Shown: positions 1-6,743, counted from the first letter of the stretch. The stretch is DNA of 12,067 bases from Clostridia bacterium (GCA_017397695.1 JAFQIF010000141.1:1-12067); one strand, 5' to 3'. Notes: generated by a model from the sequence alone, not told the origin. Translations and numbers: made by a program.

Positions 1-4
1 AGTT

Positions 5-69
5 GCGGCATTCCCGGAAAACTCGCATAGTCGCGGCATTCCCGGAAAACTCGCATAGTCGCGGCATTC
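5..69. repeat. 28-base tandem direct repeat, two full copies plus a 9-base partial
   Basis: Two adjacent copies of a 28-base unit start at 5 and 33 and are identical. A third copy begins at 61 (GCGGCATTC) and breaks off at 69. The first three bases of the window (AGT) match the end of the unit, so the array probably continues to the left. There are no spacers. Each full unit contains the odd palindrome TTCCCGGAA. Translations of this stretch are repetitive and resemble no protein family, so I treat it as non-coding. Confidence 0.85.
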
Positions 70-76
70 TGCCACT

Positions 77-250
77 CCTTGCGATTTTCCACGCTCCGCC
101 TTGCTTATTGCGTCCACTGGACGCGCTCGGCTCCGGTGCCCCTTGCGATTTTCCACGCTCCGCCTTGCTTATTGCGTCCACTGGACGCGCTCGGCACCGG
201 TGCCTCTTGCGATTTTCCACGCTCCGCCTGTCTGTTTCCGCCACTGGCGG
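77..250. repeat. 64-base tandem direct repeat, two near-identical copies and a diverged third
   Basis: Copies at 77-140 and 141-204 differ at one base (T132 versus A196). A third copy begins at 205, stays identical for about 24 bases and then diverges but keeps the layout. Every copy carries a palindrome centred on CCACTGG: GCGTCCACTGGACGC at 110-124 and 174-188, and CCGCCACTGGCGG at 238-250. In the third copy both sides of the stem changed together. The second copy also has a perfect 12-base palindrome, GGCACCGGTGCC (193-204), broken by one mismatch in the first copy. The short ORFs here merely read through the repeat and I do not call them genes. Confidence 0.85.
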
Positions 251-340
251 CGGGCTCCGATCCCCCACCCCCCCTCACGGGACATTGTCCCTGTACCCTT
301 CTTCCGCTTCGCGGGAGGGAGTGGAAAATTGGAATGAAGA
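251..340. other. Non-coding tail of the repeat region
   Basis: No credible gene is visible. The stretch holds another odd palindrome, GGGACATTGTCCC (279-291), and a segment at 295-313 whose reverse complement nearly matches 11970-11987 at the far end of the window. Together with the tandem arrays this accounts for positions 1-340 as intergenic repeat sequence. Confidence 0.6.
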
Positions 341-375
341 AAAAGAAGGTCTGCAGAAATTGCAGGCCTTCTTTT
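341..375 (+). terminator. Rho-independent terminator, possibly bidirectional, with no gene in front of it
   Basis: A 15-base stem (left arm 341-355, right arm 361-375) closes a GAAAT loop with one G-U pair. It ends in CTTTT on the plus strand; the minus strand would also end in a T-rich tract. It lies just before the promoter of the flavoprotein gene. The gene it serves must lie left of the window, with the repeat array between that gene and its terminator. Confidence 0.8.
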
Positions 376-385
376 GATTTGGGGA

Positions 386-414
386 TGGACAGTATATACA
401 GAGAGTGTTAAAAT
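386..414 (+). promoter_or_regulatory. Sigma-A-type promoter of the flavoprotein gene
   Basis: TGGACA (386-391), a 17-base spacer and TAAAAT (409-414) give a good match to the housekeeping consensus. Transcription would start near 420, leaving a leader of about 60 bases before the ATG at 481. A ribosome binding site, GAAAGGA (465-471), sits 9 bases before the start. Confidence 0.65.
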
Positions 415-480
415 ATAGTCAAAGAGGTGCGCGAGCGCCCTGAACGAGAAATAAGAAGCAAGAAGAAAGGATGAATCACC

Positions 481-2418
481 ATGAAAGATCTTTCCCGCCG
501 CAGTTTCCTCAAGGGCGGCATGGCCGTCGGCGCCATGGCCGGTATGTCTGTGATGGGTATGCCCGTTAAGCACGCGGCTGCCGAAGAGGTGTACACCTAT
601 GCGGATACCATCAAGTGGGATGCGCAGTATGACGTCGTGTGTCTGGGTCTGGGCTTCGCCGGCATGACCGCCGCGATGTATGCTGCGGACGAGGGCGCGA
701 GCGTTCTGGTCGCCGAGAAGATGAGTGAGGCGCTCGCCGGCGGCAACTCCAAGGTTGCGGGCCAGCTCTTTGCCTACGGCGCGGGCGACTACGAAGCCAC
801 CAACAAGTATTATCACAAGCTCGCCGGCGGCCGCCAGGTGCCGGAAGAGATGCTGCAGGTCATCATCAAGGGCGTCACCAATATGTGGGACAAGCTGGCC
901 GGCTGGCTCTTCAATGGCGACGATTCTCAGTTCCTCAACTGGACCGGCTTCCCGCTTATCGGCGAGATGAGCCCGGAGTATCCGGAGTTTGAGGGTGCGG
1001 ACAAGATCTCCCTGTGCACCACGCATCAGGGCGTGTCCGACAGCTTCCTGTACAACACCGTCAAGGAGAAGCTCTACTCCTACAAGGATAAGGTGGACGT
1101 CTGGTTCGAATCCCCGGCGATCGAGCTCATCCAGGAGCCGACCACCAAGACCGTTATCGGCGTGAAGATCTCCCGCAAGGGTGAGGAGCGCAACGTGCGT
1201 GCGCTGGGCGGCGTCGTTGTGGCGACCGGCGGCTTCGAGTGCGACAGTCAGATGGTGCAGGAATATCTGAACATGACCAACTATGCGGCCATCGGCGGCC
1301 AGTACAACACCGGCGACGGCATCAAGATGTGCATGAAGGCCGGCGCGCAGCTGTGGCATATGGCTGCGTATGAGGGTGCTTTCGGCGTGAACAGCTGCGG
1401 CTACGCGGTTGAGCCGGGCGCTGCGGCTGTGCAGTGCGCGACCCTGACTTACAACTCTATGACCACCGGCGCGATGGTCATCGTCGGCACCGAGGGCGAG
1501 CGCTTCGGCAACGAATCCGAGATTCCGCGTCATGGTCATCTCTACGAGAACGGCATCTGGGAGAATCCGAAGTATCCGAATGTGATCCACATGATCTTCG
1601 ACCAGACCCAGCTCGATCAGATGAAGGCCGACGGCACCATCCGCGAGGAGTTCGCCGCGAAGCTGATCTCCGCGCCGACCATCGAGGAGCTCTCCGACAA
1701 GATCGGCACCGTCAAGGAGCGCCTGGTGGATACCATCGAGAGCTTCAACTACTTTGCTGAAAGCGGCAAGGACTACAGCAAGGGCCGCAAGGCGGAATAC
1801 ATGCGCAAGTTCGACGGCACCATGTACTATGCGATGCCGATGAATGGCCTGATCCTGAACACCCAGGGCGGCCCGAAGCGCAACCCGAACGCCGAAGTGC
1901 TGGATATCGATGGAAACCCGATTCCGCACCTCTATTCCGCGGGCGAAATGGGCGGCATCACCTCCTGCATGTATCAGGGCGGCACCAACATCGACGAGTG
2001 CTTCATCTTCGGCGAGATCGCGGGCAAGAACGCGGCCGCTGCCAAGGAAGCCCTCCCGCCGTACACCAAGGCCCCGAAGGTGGAAAGCAATCCGCTGACC
2101 CTGGGCATGGATACCGATATCGGCATCGTTGCGACCTACGAAGCCGGTGAGAACCAGTACATCGGCACCGGCAAGGGCATGATGGGCGATGTCGTGACCC
2201 GCGTGACCATGGACGGCGACGCGATCTCTGCGGTTGAGGTGCTCGAGCAGAACGAGACTCCGGCCATCGCCGGTCCGGCGCTGGAGCAGCTCCCGGGCAA
2301 GTTCGTGGGCTGCAAGACTGCGGCGGATATTGACGCGATCGACGGTATCTCCGGCGCGACCCTGACCTCCAATGCGCTCAAGGAAGCCGTGAAGGCTGCG
2401 CTGGCGCTTGTCAAGTAA
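481..2418 (+). CDS. Tat-exported FAD/FMN-dependent reductase (fumarate reductase-like flavoprotein with C-terminal FMN-binding domain)
   Basis: A 645-residue flavoprotein predicted to reduce a small organic acceptor outside the membrane. The N-terminus is a twin-arginine signal (SRRSFLK, residues 5-11), a hydrophobic stretch and a likely cleavage site after the alanines near 32-34. The FAD domain starts with a Rossmann motif (GLGFAG, 56-61, with E79 ending the second strand). The C-terminal FMN_bind domain (about 561-645) carries DGISGATLT, where T627 is the expected ApbE flavinylation site. R350 in the ERFGNES...R segment may match the catalytic arginine of fumarate reductases. However, the usual HTMGG signature reads NTQGGP (460-465), and the usual ANRxGGN segment reads CMYQGGTN (496-503). 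Fumarate is therefore an unlikely substrate. There is no CxxCH haem motif, so electrons would come from a separate membrane flavoprotein or quinol system. The ATG at 481 has a good ribosome binding site. The gene stands alone between terminators. Family confident; substrate unknown. Confidence 0.9.
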   Translation: MKDLSRRSFLKGGMAVGAMAGMSVMGMPVKHAAAEEVYTYADTIKWDAQYDVVCLGLGFAGMTAAMYAADEGASVLVAEKMSEALAGGNSKVAGQLFAYGAGDYEATNKYYHKLAGGRQVPEEMLQVIIKGVTNMWDKLAGWLFNGDDSQFLNWTGFPLIGEMSPEYPEFEGADKISLCTTHQGVSDSFLYNTVKEKLYSYKDKVDVWFESPAIELIQEPTTKTVIGVKISRKGEERNVRALGGVVVATGGFECDSQMVQEYLNMTNYAAIGGQYNTGDGIKMCMKAGAQLWHMAAYEGAFGVNSCGYAVEPGAAAVQCATLTYNSMTTGAMVIVGTEGERFGNESEIPRHGHLYENGIWENPKYPNVIHMIFDQTQLDQMKADGTIREEFAAKLISAPTIEELSDKIGTVKERLVDTIESFNYFAESGKDYSKGRKAEYMRKFDGTMYYAMPMNGLILNTQGGPKRNPNAEVLDIDGNPIPHLYSAGEMGGITSCMYQGGTNIDECFIFGEIAGKNAAAAKEALPPYTKAPKVESNPLTLGMDTDIGIVATYEAGENQYIGTGKGMMGDVVTRVTMDGDAISAVEVLEQNETPAIAGPALEQLPGKFVGCKTAADIDAIDGISGATLTSNALKEAVKAALALVK

Positions 2419-2434
2419 TTCTGTTCTATATGAT

Positions 2435-2473
2435 AAAAGTCTGTCGTCAGGTTTTCTGGCGGCAGACTTTTTT
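2435..2473 (+). terminator. Rho-independent terminator after the flavoprotein gene
   Basis: A 16-base stem (2435-2450 with 2456-2471) with two G-U pairs closes a GTTTT loop and runs into a T tract ending at 2473. It begins 16 bases after the stop codon. The opposite strand also ends in TTTT, so it may serve as backup for the convergent minus-strand pair. Confidence 0.85.
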
Positions 2474-2488
2474 GCATGAGGAATATAC

Positions 2489-2521
2489 AAAAGCAGGGGA
2501 GGAGCTTTGCTCATCCCCTGC
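2489..2521 (-). terminator. Rho-independent terminator of the LCP/XpaC-like operon
   Basis: On the minus strand a 13-base stem with one mismatch (arms 2493-2505 and 2509-2521) and a three-base loop is followed by TTTTGTATATT. It lies 19 bases beyond the stop codon of the XpaC-like gene and sits tail-to-tail with the plus-strand terminator at 2435-2473. Confidence 0.8.
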
Positions 2522-2540
2522 AGGGTTGCAGCGTATGGAT

Positions 2541-3338
2541 TCAATGACCGCCGAGCGCCTGGCCGAACGGGTCGTGTTCCTCTTCCTCGTCGATCAGGCC
2601 GTCGGCCCGGAGCATATCCTTAAGCACGTCCATCTCGCTTTCCAGGTCGATAAAGCGATAGGCGTCCAGCGCCTCCACCTGCTTGAGGAAGGCCTTGTCG
2701 ATCACGCCCAGCGCTTCGGAGATGCGCGTACGCACCTCGCGGGCCTTGCGGGTGCCTGCGGTGTTTTCCAGCTTGGCGCGTGCATCCAGCAGCCTGAGCG
2801 TCGTGGGCAGATAGTAGCGCAGGAACGTGCGCAGCTGGGGCAGCAGCTGCGCACGCTGCTCAAGAATGGACAAAATCTGACCACAGCTGTTTTCGATGGA
2901 ATCAATCTGCGCGGAAAGCGCTTCGTCTGCGATCACGTCGTTGGCCTCGCGGATGCGGCGCATCGCGTCGTAGCCCGCGCGGATGACCTCGTTCACATCG
3001 GCGTTTTCGTCGATGGGCGCTTCATGTACCGGCTTTTCCTGGGCTTTGGCGCGCGCAGCGGAGGCCTGCGTCTTTTCCCACTGGCGGTTTACGTCCTCGT
3101 CGGAGGAGACCACGCAGTCTTCGTCTTCATAGGTATCGGCCTTGTGCCAGGCGCTGGCGCGGCGCTCGTATACGGCGCGGCGTTCCTCTTCGGCCTGATC
3201 CTGCGCCATCCTGCTCAGCACATGGAAGACGAGATACACACCCAGCGGGCCGAACGGACCGGCCACGAAGAAGGAAAGCACATACCAGGCCCAGCGGGGC
3301 AGGTAATCGAGCTTTTTGAGAATTGTTTTGGCTTTCAT
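2541..3338 (-). CDS. XpaC-like membrane-anchored protein (5-bromo-4-chloroindolyl phosphate hydrolysis family)
   Basis: A 265-residue protein with a basic N-terminus and a hydrophobic region at about 13-43 that could form one or two membrane segments. A charged linker (45-110) and a helical C-terminal domain follow. The segment LPQLRTFLRYYLPTTLRLLD (166-185) is the hallmark of the XpaC / Halogen_Hydrol family. That family was named for a phenotype with the chromogenic substrate X-phos; its biochemical role is unsettled, and no hydrolase motif is visible. Family members often sit beside TelA-like toxic-anion resistance genes, but none is seen here. Instead it lies 27 bases after an LCP gene, which suggests an envelope role. 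The ATG at 3338 is preceded on its strand by AAGAAGG about 9 bases away. The C-terminus is acidic (EEEEHD, 251-256). Confidence 0.75.
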   Translation of the reverse strand: MKAKTILKKLDYLPRWAWYVLSFFVAGPFGPLGVYLVFHVLSRMAQDQAEEERRAVYERRASAWHKADTYEDEDCVVSSDEDVNRQWEKTQASAARAKAQEKPVHEAPIDENADVNEVIRAGYDAMRRIREANDVIADEALSAQIDSIENSCGQILSILEQRAQLLPQLRTFLRYYLPTTLRLLDARAKLENTAGTRKAREVRTRISEALGVIDKAFLKQVEALDAYRFIDLESEMDVLKDMLRADGLIDEEEEHDPFGQALGGH

Positions 3339-3365
3339 GTATGGAACCTTCTTTGATGAACGAAA

Positions 3366-4274
3366 TTATTTGGCGGGCGCCTCTTCCTTGGGCGCGGGCA
3401 GCCCGAGCGCATCCAGCAGAAGGAGCTTGTTGTCCTCCAGGTTGGCGACGACGCCGTTTGTGCTGCCGGCGTTGCCATAGTGCCAGTGGCCTTCGAACGG
3501 CATGGCGATGTGCTCGACATCCGCGCCGCGCAGCCACAGCGCCTGGAACACGAGCTTGATCTGCTCGCCGATGGAGCAGGAGGAGCGCCAGGCGTGCTTG
3601 AGGGAGGCAAACACGGCGGCAACATTGGCGCTGGTCATGCGTCTGGTCTGCTGCACCATGGCGTCAAGCAGCTTGCCCTGGCGTTCGCCGCGGCCCAGGT
3701 CGTTGTCCAGCTTGCGGCAGCGGGCATAGGCCAACGCCTGCGCGCCGTTGAGGCGGGATTTGCCCTCCTGCAGCGGGCTGTCGGGATACAGGCCGACGGT
3801 CTTATTGAGGTAGTTGACCTCGGCTGCGGTCAGCTCGACCTCGGCGCCGCCGATGGCGTCTACCAGCTCGATCACGGTGGTAAAGTTCACACGGAACCAA
3901 TCGTCGATCTTCACGCCGAAGTTCTGCTCGAGCAGGCTGCACAGGCCCTGTTCGTCGCTGGCGCGCACGACGGTGTTGATCTTGGTCAGCCTGCCGTGCT
4001 CATTCTCGATGAACATATCGCGGGCAAACGTGACGGCGGAAATCTTCGTGCGGGTGAAGTCGACCTGCACGAGCATGGTCACGTCGCTGCGGCCGGTTTC
4101 ATCCAGAGAACCGTAGTTGTCCATACCCAGCAGCAGGAATGTCTTTGTGCCCAGGGGATGCAGAATCAGCCACAGGGCCAGGAAGACGCCCAGCACGATA
4201 CACGCGATGCGCGCGGCCTTGTGCGCGGCGAGATAGGACCGTATTTTGGAAGTATATGCACGGATGCGCTGCAT
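3366..4274 (-). CDS. LytR-CpsA-Psr (LCP) family cell-wall glycopolymer transferase
   Basis: LCP enzymes move lipid-linked glycopolymers, such as teichoic acids or capsule, onto peptidoglycan at the outer face of the membrane. From the ATG at 4274 the protein has 302 residues: a short cytoplasmic segment, one membrane helix (about 21-40), then the LCP domain (about 44-210). Family residues are visible: D52 in LLGMD, RSD (62-64), ARD (84-86), KIN (98-100), GG (142-143) and the arginine-rich segment RCRKLDNDLGRGERQ (185-199). A C-terminal tail of about 90 residues follows. I prefer 4274 over the longer in-frame start at 4370 because GGAGGG lies 8 bases before it and the added residues look non-coding. 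It is first in a two-gene operon with the XpaC-like gene. Which polymer it attaches cannot be told. Confidence 0.9.
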   Translation of the reverse strand: MQRIRAYTSKIRSYLAAHKAARIACIVLGVFLALWLILHPLGTKTFLLLGMDNYGSLDETGRSDVTMLVQVDFTRTKISAVTFARDMFIENEHGRLTKINTVVRASDEQGLCSLLEQNFGVKIDDWFRVNFTTVIELVDAIGGAEVELTAAEVNYLNKTVGLYPDSPLQEGKSRLNGAQALAYARCRKLDNDLGRGERQGKLLDAMVQQTRRMTSANVAAVFASLKHAWRSSCSIGEQIKLVFQALWLRGADVEHIAMPFEGHWHYGNAGSTNGVVANLEDNKLLLLDALGLPAPKEEAPAK

Positions 4275-4354
4275 GAATAACACCCTCCGAAAAATGATGG
4301 AATCAGGGGAAAGCGTAGCCGATGCGGAGAAAACCACATATTCAGGCTGGAATA

Positions 4355-4383
4355 AACATAACATAATCAACAGGCAAAATCAA
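4355..4383 (-). promoter_or_regulatory. Candidate promoter of the LCP/XpaC-like operon
   Basis: Read on the minus strand: TTGATT (4383-4378), a 17-base spacer and TATGTT (4360-4355) with an upstream TG that makes an extended -10. The leader to the ATG at 4274 would be about 75 bases. Both hexamers match consensus at four of six positions, so the call is moderate. A second TATGTT five bases upstream offers an alternative register. Confidence 0.45.
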
Positions 4384-4404
4384 GCACAATGCCTAGGATA
4401 TCCG

Positions 4405-4425
4405 CTTTTCGTCGGAAACGAAAAG
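4405..4425. promoter_or_regulatory. 21-base perfect dyad between the divergent LCP and rnj promoters
   Basis: CTTTTCGT and ACGAAAAG are perfect inverted arms around the five bases CGGAA. The dyad ends 8 bases upstream of the -35 of the rnj promoter and begins 21 bases upstream of the -35 proposed for the LCP operon. No T tract follows on either strand, so it is not a terminator. It is well placed for an operator acting on one or both promoters. I do not recognise the cognate regulator. Confidence 0.4.
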
Positions 4426-4433
4426 AAAATGGA

Positions 4434-4462
4434 TTGCGGAGGCAAAAGTTTTTGTGTATAAT
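4434..4462 (+). promoter_or_regulatory. Sigma-A-type promoter of rnj
   Basis: TTGCGG (4434-4439), a 17-base spacer and a perfect TATAAT (4457-4462). Transcription would start near 4469, giving a leader of about 120 bases before the GTG start of rnj. Confidence 0.6.
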
Positions 4463-4471
4463 GAAAATGTT

Positions 4472-4594
4472 ATGGATTTTTACGCAGGCCTCAACCACTC
4501 CCTGCGAAGAAATATGACGGCGCGTTTGACCATGGCCCGCCGCAAGGAATCATCCCATCGTGTCTTCGAAATAAGAGAAAGGAAATCATTGTGA
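4472..4594 (+). CDS. Possible 40-residue leader ORF overlapping the rnj start
   Basis: An ATG at 4472 opens a 40-codon frame (starting MDFYAGLNHSL, ending RERKSL) whose TGA at 4592-4594 overlaps the GTG start of rnj (4591-4593). This stop-start overlap is typical of translational coupling. Against it: there is no ribosome binding site before 4472, the ATG lies only a few bases after the predicted transcript start (so it would have to be read nearly leaderless), and the peptide resembles nothing I know. It is arginine-rich in the middle. An internal ATG at 4514 with a weak GAAGAAAT before it is an alternative start. Confidence 0.25.
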   Translation: MDFYAGLNHSLRRNMTARLTMARRKESSHRVFEIRERKSL

Positions 4595-6732
4595 CTGACA
4601 ACGAAAAGACCAAAAATCATCTGAATACCCAAGGCAATGAAATGAAGGAAAACACCGGCAGGAAGCGCCCGAGCGTGCGCCGCCCTGCAGGCAAGAAGGC
4701 TGCTCCTGCAAAGGCGCAGAAGAGCGCAGCCGCACAGGCTCCTGTGAAGGAGAATACCGCAAAGCCTGCTGCCAGAAAGGCAAAGCCCGCGGCCAAGCCG
4801 GCGGCAAAGAAGGCCGCTCCGGCTGCCAAGGCTGCCAAGGCGGCTGCGCCTGGCGAGCAGAAGCAGCCCGCCAGGAGCGCGCAGCCCAAGGCCGCGCCGA
4901 ACAAAAAGAGCAGCCAGACCAAGAGCGTGCGCCGTCCCAACCCGGCCAAGCGCCGCAGCGCTGCGCCCGAGGTGATGCAGGCGGACAAACCGTTCATCTC
5001 CCAGACGCTGCAGCTGGTGGGTAAGAAGCCCCCGACGATGCGCTCCAGAGCGAGCGAGCATCCCAGCCGCGCAACGCTGCGCATGATCCCGCTGGGCGGC
5101 ATGTGCGAGATCGGCAAGAACATGACGGCCTATGAGTACGGCAACGATATCATCATCGTCGACTGCGGCCAGAGCTTCCCGGACGAGACGATGCCGGGCG
5201 TGGACTCCGTCATCCCGGATTTCACTTACGTGCTTCAAAATCGCGACCGCGTGCGCGGTATCTTCATCACCCACGGTCATGAGGACCACATTGGCGGCCT
5301 GCCGTACCTGATGCGCGAATTCAAGGCGCCGATCTACGGCGGCAAAATGGCGGTCGAACTGCTCAAATACAAACTCGACGACAAGGTGCCGGGCCTGACC
5401 AAGAGCTGTACCCTGCGCGCCGTGGAGGCGGGCGATACCGTCCGCGCGGGCTGCTTTGCCGTGGAGTTCATCCATGTGAACCACTCCATCGCGGATGCGT
5501 TCATGCTGGCGATCAAGACGCCGATCGGCACCATCGTGCATTCCGGCGACTTCAAGATCGACTATACGCCCATCAACGGCGAAATCATGGACCTGCAGCG
5601 CATCGCGGAAATCGGCCGCGAGGGCGTGCTGCTCTTCGTGTGCGAATCCACGAACATCGAGGTGCCGGGATTCTCCAAGTCCGAGCGCCATGTAGGCGAA
5701 TCCATGGCCGATATGTTCAAGGATGCACAGGGCCGTATCTTCGTGGCGACGTTCTCCTCGAACGTATCCCGCCTGCAGCAGATCTTTACCGCCGCCGAGC
5801 GCCATGGCCGCAAGGTGGCCCTGGTGGGCCGCAGCATGCTCAACGTGTTCAATGCAGCCAACAATCTGGGCTACATCCAGATGAAGCCGGATACGCTCAT
5901 CGAGATTTCCCAAGTGGACAAGCTGCCGCCGGAGCAGGTGTGTATCATCTCCACCGGTTCCCAGGGCGAGCCGATGAGCGCGCTGACCCGCATTGCCTTC
6001 TCCAACCATCGCGAGCTGGAGATTCAGGCGGGCGACACTGTCATCATCTCTGCGACTCCGATTCCGGGTAACGAGAAGCCGATCTACAAGGTCATCAACG
6101 AGCTCTACAAGCGCGGCGCGCGGGTGTATTATTCCGCGCTGGCGAACGTGCATGTTTCCGGCCATGCCTCTCAGGAGGAGATCAAGCTGGTGCATTCCCT
6201 GGTGCGCCCGAAGTTCTTTATCCCCGCGCATGGCGAGACCCGCATGCTCTATCAGCACGCGGAGCTGGCGCACAAGCTGGGCGTGCCGTTTGAAAACATT
6301 TTCATCCTTGCCAACGGCGATATCTTTGAGATTGCCAAGGGCAGCGCGAAGGTGACCGGCTTTACCAACGGCGACGCCGTGCTTATCGACGGCAGCTCCA
6401 AGGGCGAGGTGGACAACACCGTGCTTCGCGAGCGCAAGCTGCTCTCCGACGACGGCGTGGTGTCCATTGCTCTGGCTGTGAACAAGCAGGGCGCGATGAT
6501 GGCCCAGCCGGTCGTCAGCGCGATGGGCTTCCTCTATGACAGCGAGCACCAGAAGATTGAGGCGGCCTGCCGCCAGCACGCGGCCAACATGGTCACGCGC
6601 ACGATTTCTTCCGGCAAGAAGGTCAAGGAAGCTGTGGCATCCGGCCAGATGCAGGGCCAGATGCGTTCCTTCCTCTATGAGAAGACCAAGCGCCGTCCGG
6701 TTGTGATGATCAACCTCATCGAGGTGGAATAA
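4591..6732 (+). CDS. rnj: Ribonuclease J (metallo-beta-lactamase/beta-CASP nuclease) with a long lysine/alanine-rich N-terminal extension
   Basis: RNase J degrades and matures RNA in the cytoplasm by 5'-to-3' exonuclease and endonuclease action, and is central to mRNA turnover in Bacillota. The protein has 713 residues. The catalytic core begins near residue 162 and is about 552 residues long, the usual size for the family. Zinc ligands are visible: HGHEDH (228-233), HSGD (317-320) and H547 in PAHGET. Other RNase J segments present are CESTN, GRSMLN, STGSQGEP and HVSGHASQEE. The first ~160 residues are extra: a low-complexity Lys/Ala/Pro tail like those of histone H1-type proteins. The start is GTG at 4591, with AGAAAGGA 7 bases upstream; an ATG at 4642 has a poorer site. 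It stands alone, with its own promoter and terminator. Confidence 0.95.
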   Translation: MTDNEKTKNHLNTQGNEMKENTGRKRPSVRRPAGKKAAPAKAQKSAAAQAPVKENTAKPAARKAKPAAKPAAKKAAPAAKAAKAAAPGEQKQPARSAQPKAAPNKKSSQTKSVRRPNPAKRRSAAPEVMQADKPFISQTLQLVGKKPPTMRSRASEHPSRATLRMIPLGGMCEIGKNMTAYEYGNDIIIVDCGQSFPDETMPGVDSVIPDFTYVLQNRDRVRGIFITHGHEDHIGGLPYLMREFKAPIYGGKMAVELLKYKLDDKVPGLTKSCTLRAVEAGDTVRAGCFAVEFIHVNHSIADAFMLAIKTPIGTIVHSGDFKIDYTPINGEIMDLQRIAEIGREGVLLFVCESTNIEVPGFSKSERHVGESMADMFKDAQGRIFVATFSSNVSRLQQIFTAAERHGRKVALVGRSMLNVFNAANNLGYIQMKPDTLIEISQVDKLPPEQVCIISTGSQGEPMSALTRIAFSNHRELEIQAGDTVIISATPIPGNEKPIYKVINELYKRGARVYYSALANVHVSGHASQEEIKLVHSLVRPKFFIPAHGETRMLYQHAELAHKLGVPFENIFILANGDIFEIAKGSAKVTGFTNGDAVLIDGSSKGEVDNTVLRERKLLSDDGVVSIALAVNKQGAMMAQPVVSAMGFLYDSEHQKIEAACRQHAANMVTRTISSGKKVKEAVASGQMQGQMRSFLYEKTKRRPVVMINLIEVE

Positions 6733-6743
6733 TAGAAATACAG

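Noticed and set aside
5..250. CRISPR array
   Set aside because: The 28- and 64-base repeats are contiguous with no unique spacers, and no cas gene is present.
3..411. Small plus-strand proteins of 78-124 residues at the left end
   Set aside because: They read through tandem repeats in three overlapping frames, have no ribosome binding sites and run across the terminator or promoter.
169..2544. Long minus-strand open frame (791 codons)
   Set aside because: It is the antisense shadow of the flavoprotein gene, caused by strong GC-rich codon bias; it also crosses two terminators and shows no domain.
4274..4370. Longer N-terminus for the LCP protein (start at 4370)
   Set aside because: The extra residues do not fit the family, the longer start overlaps the likely promoter, and GGAGGG sits correctly in front of 4274.
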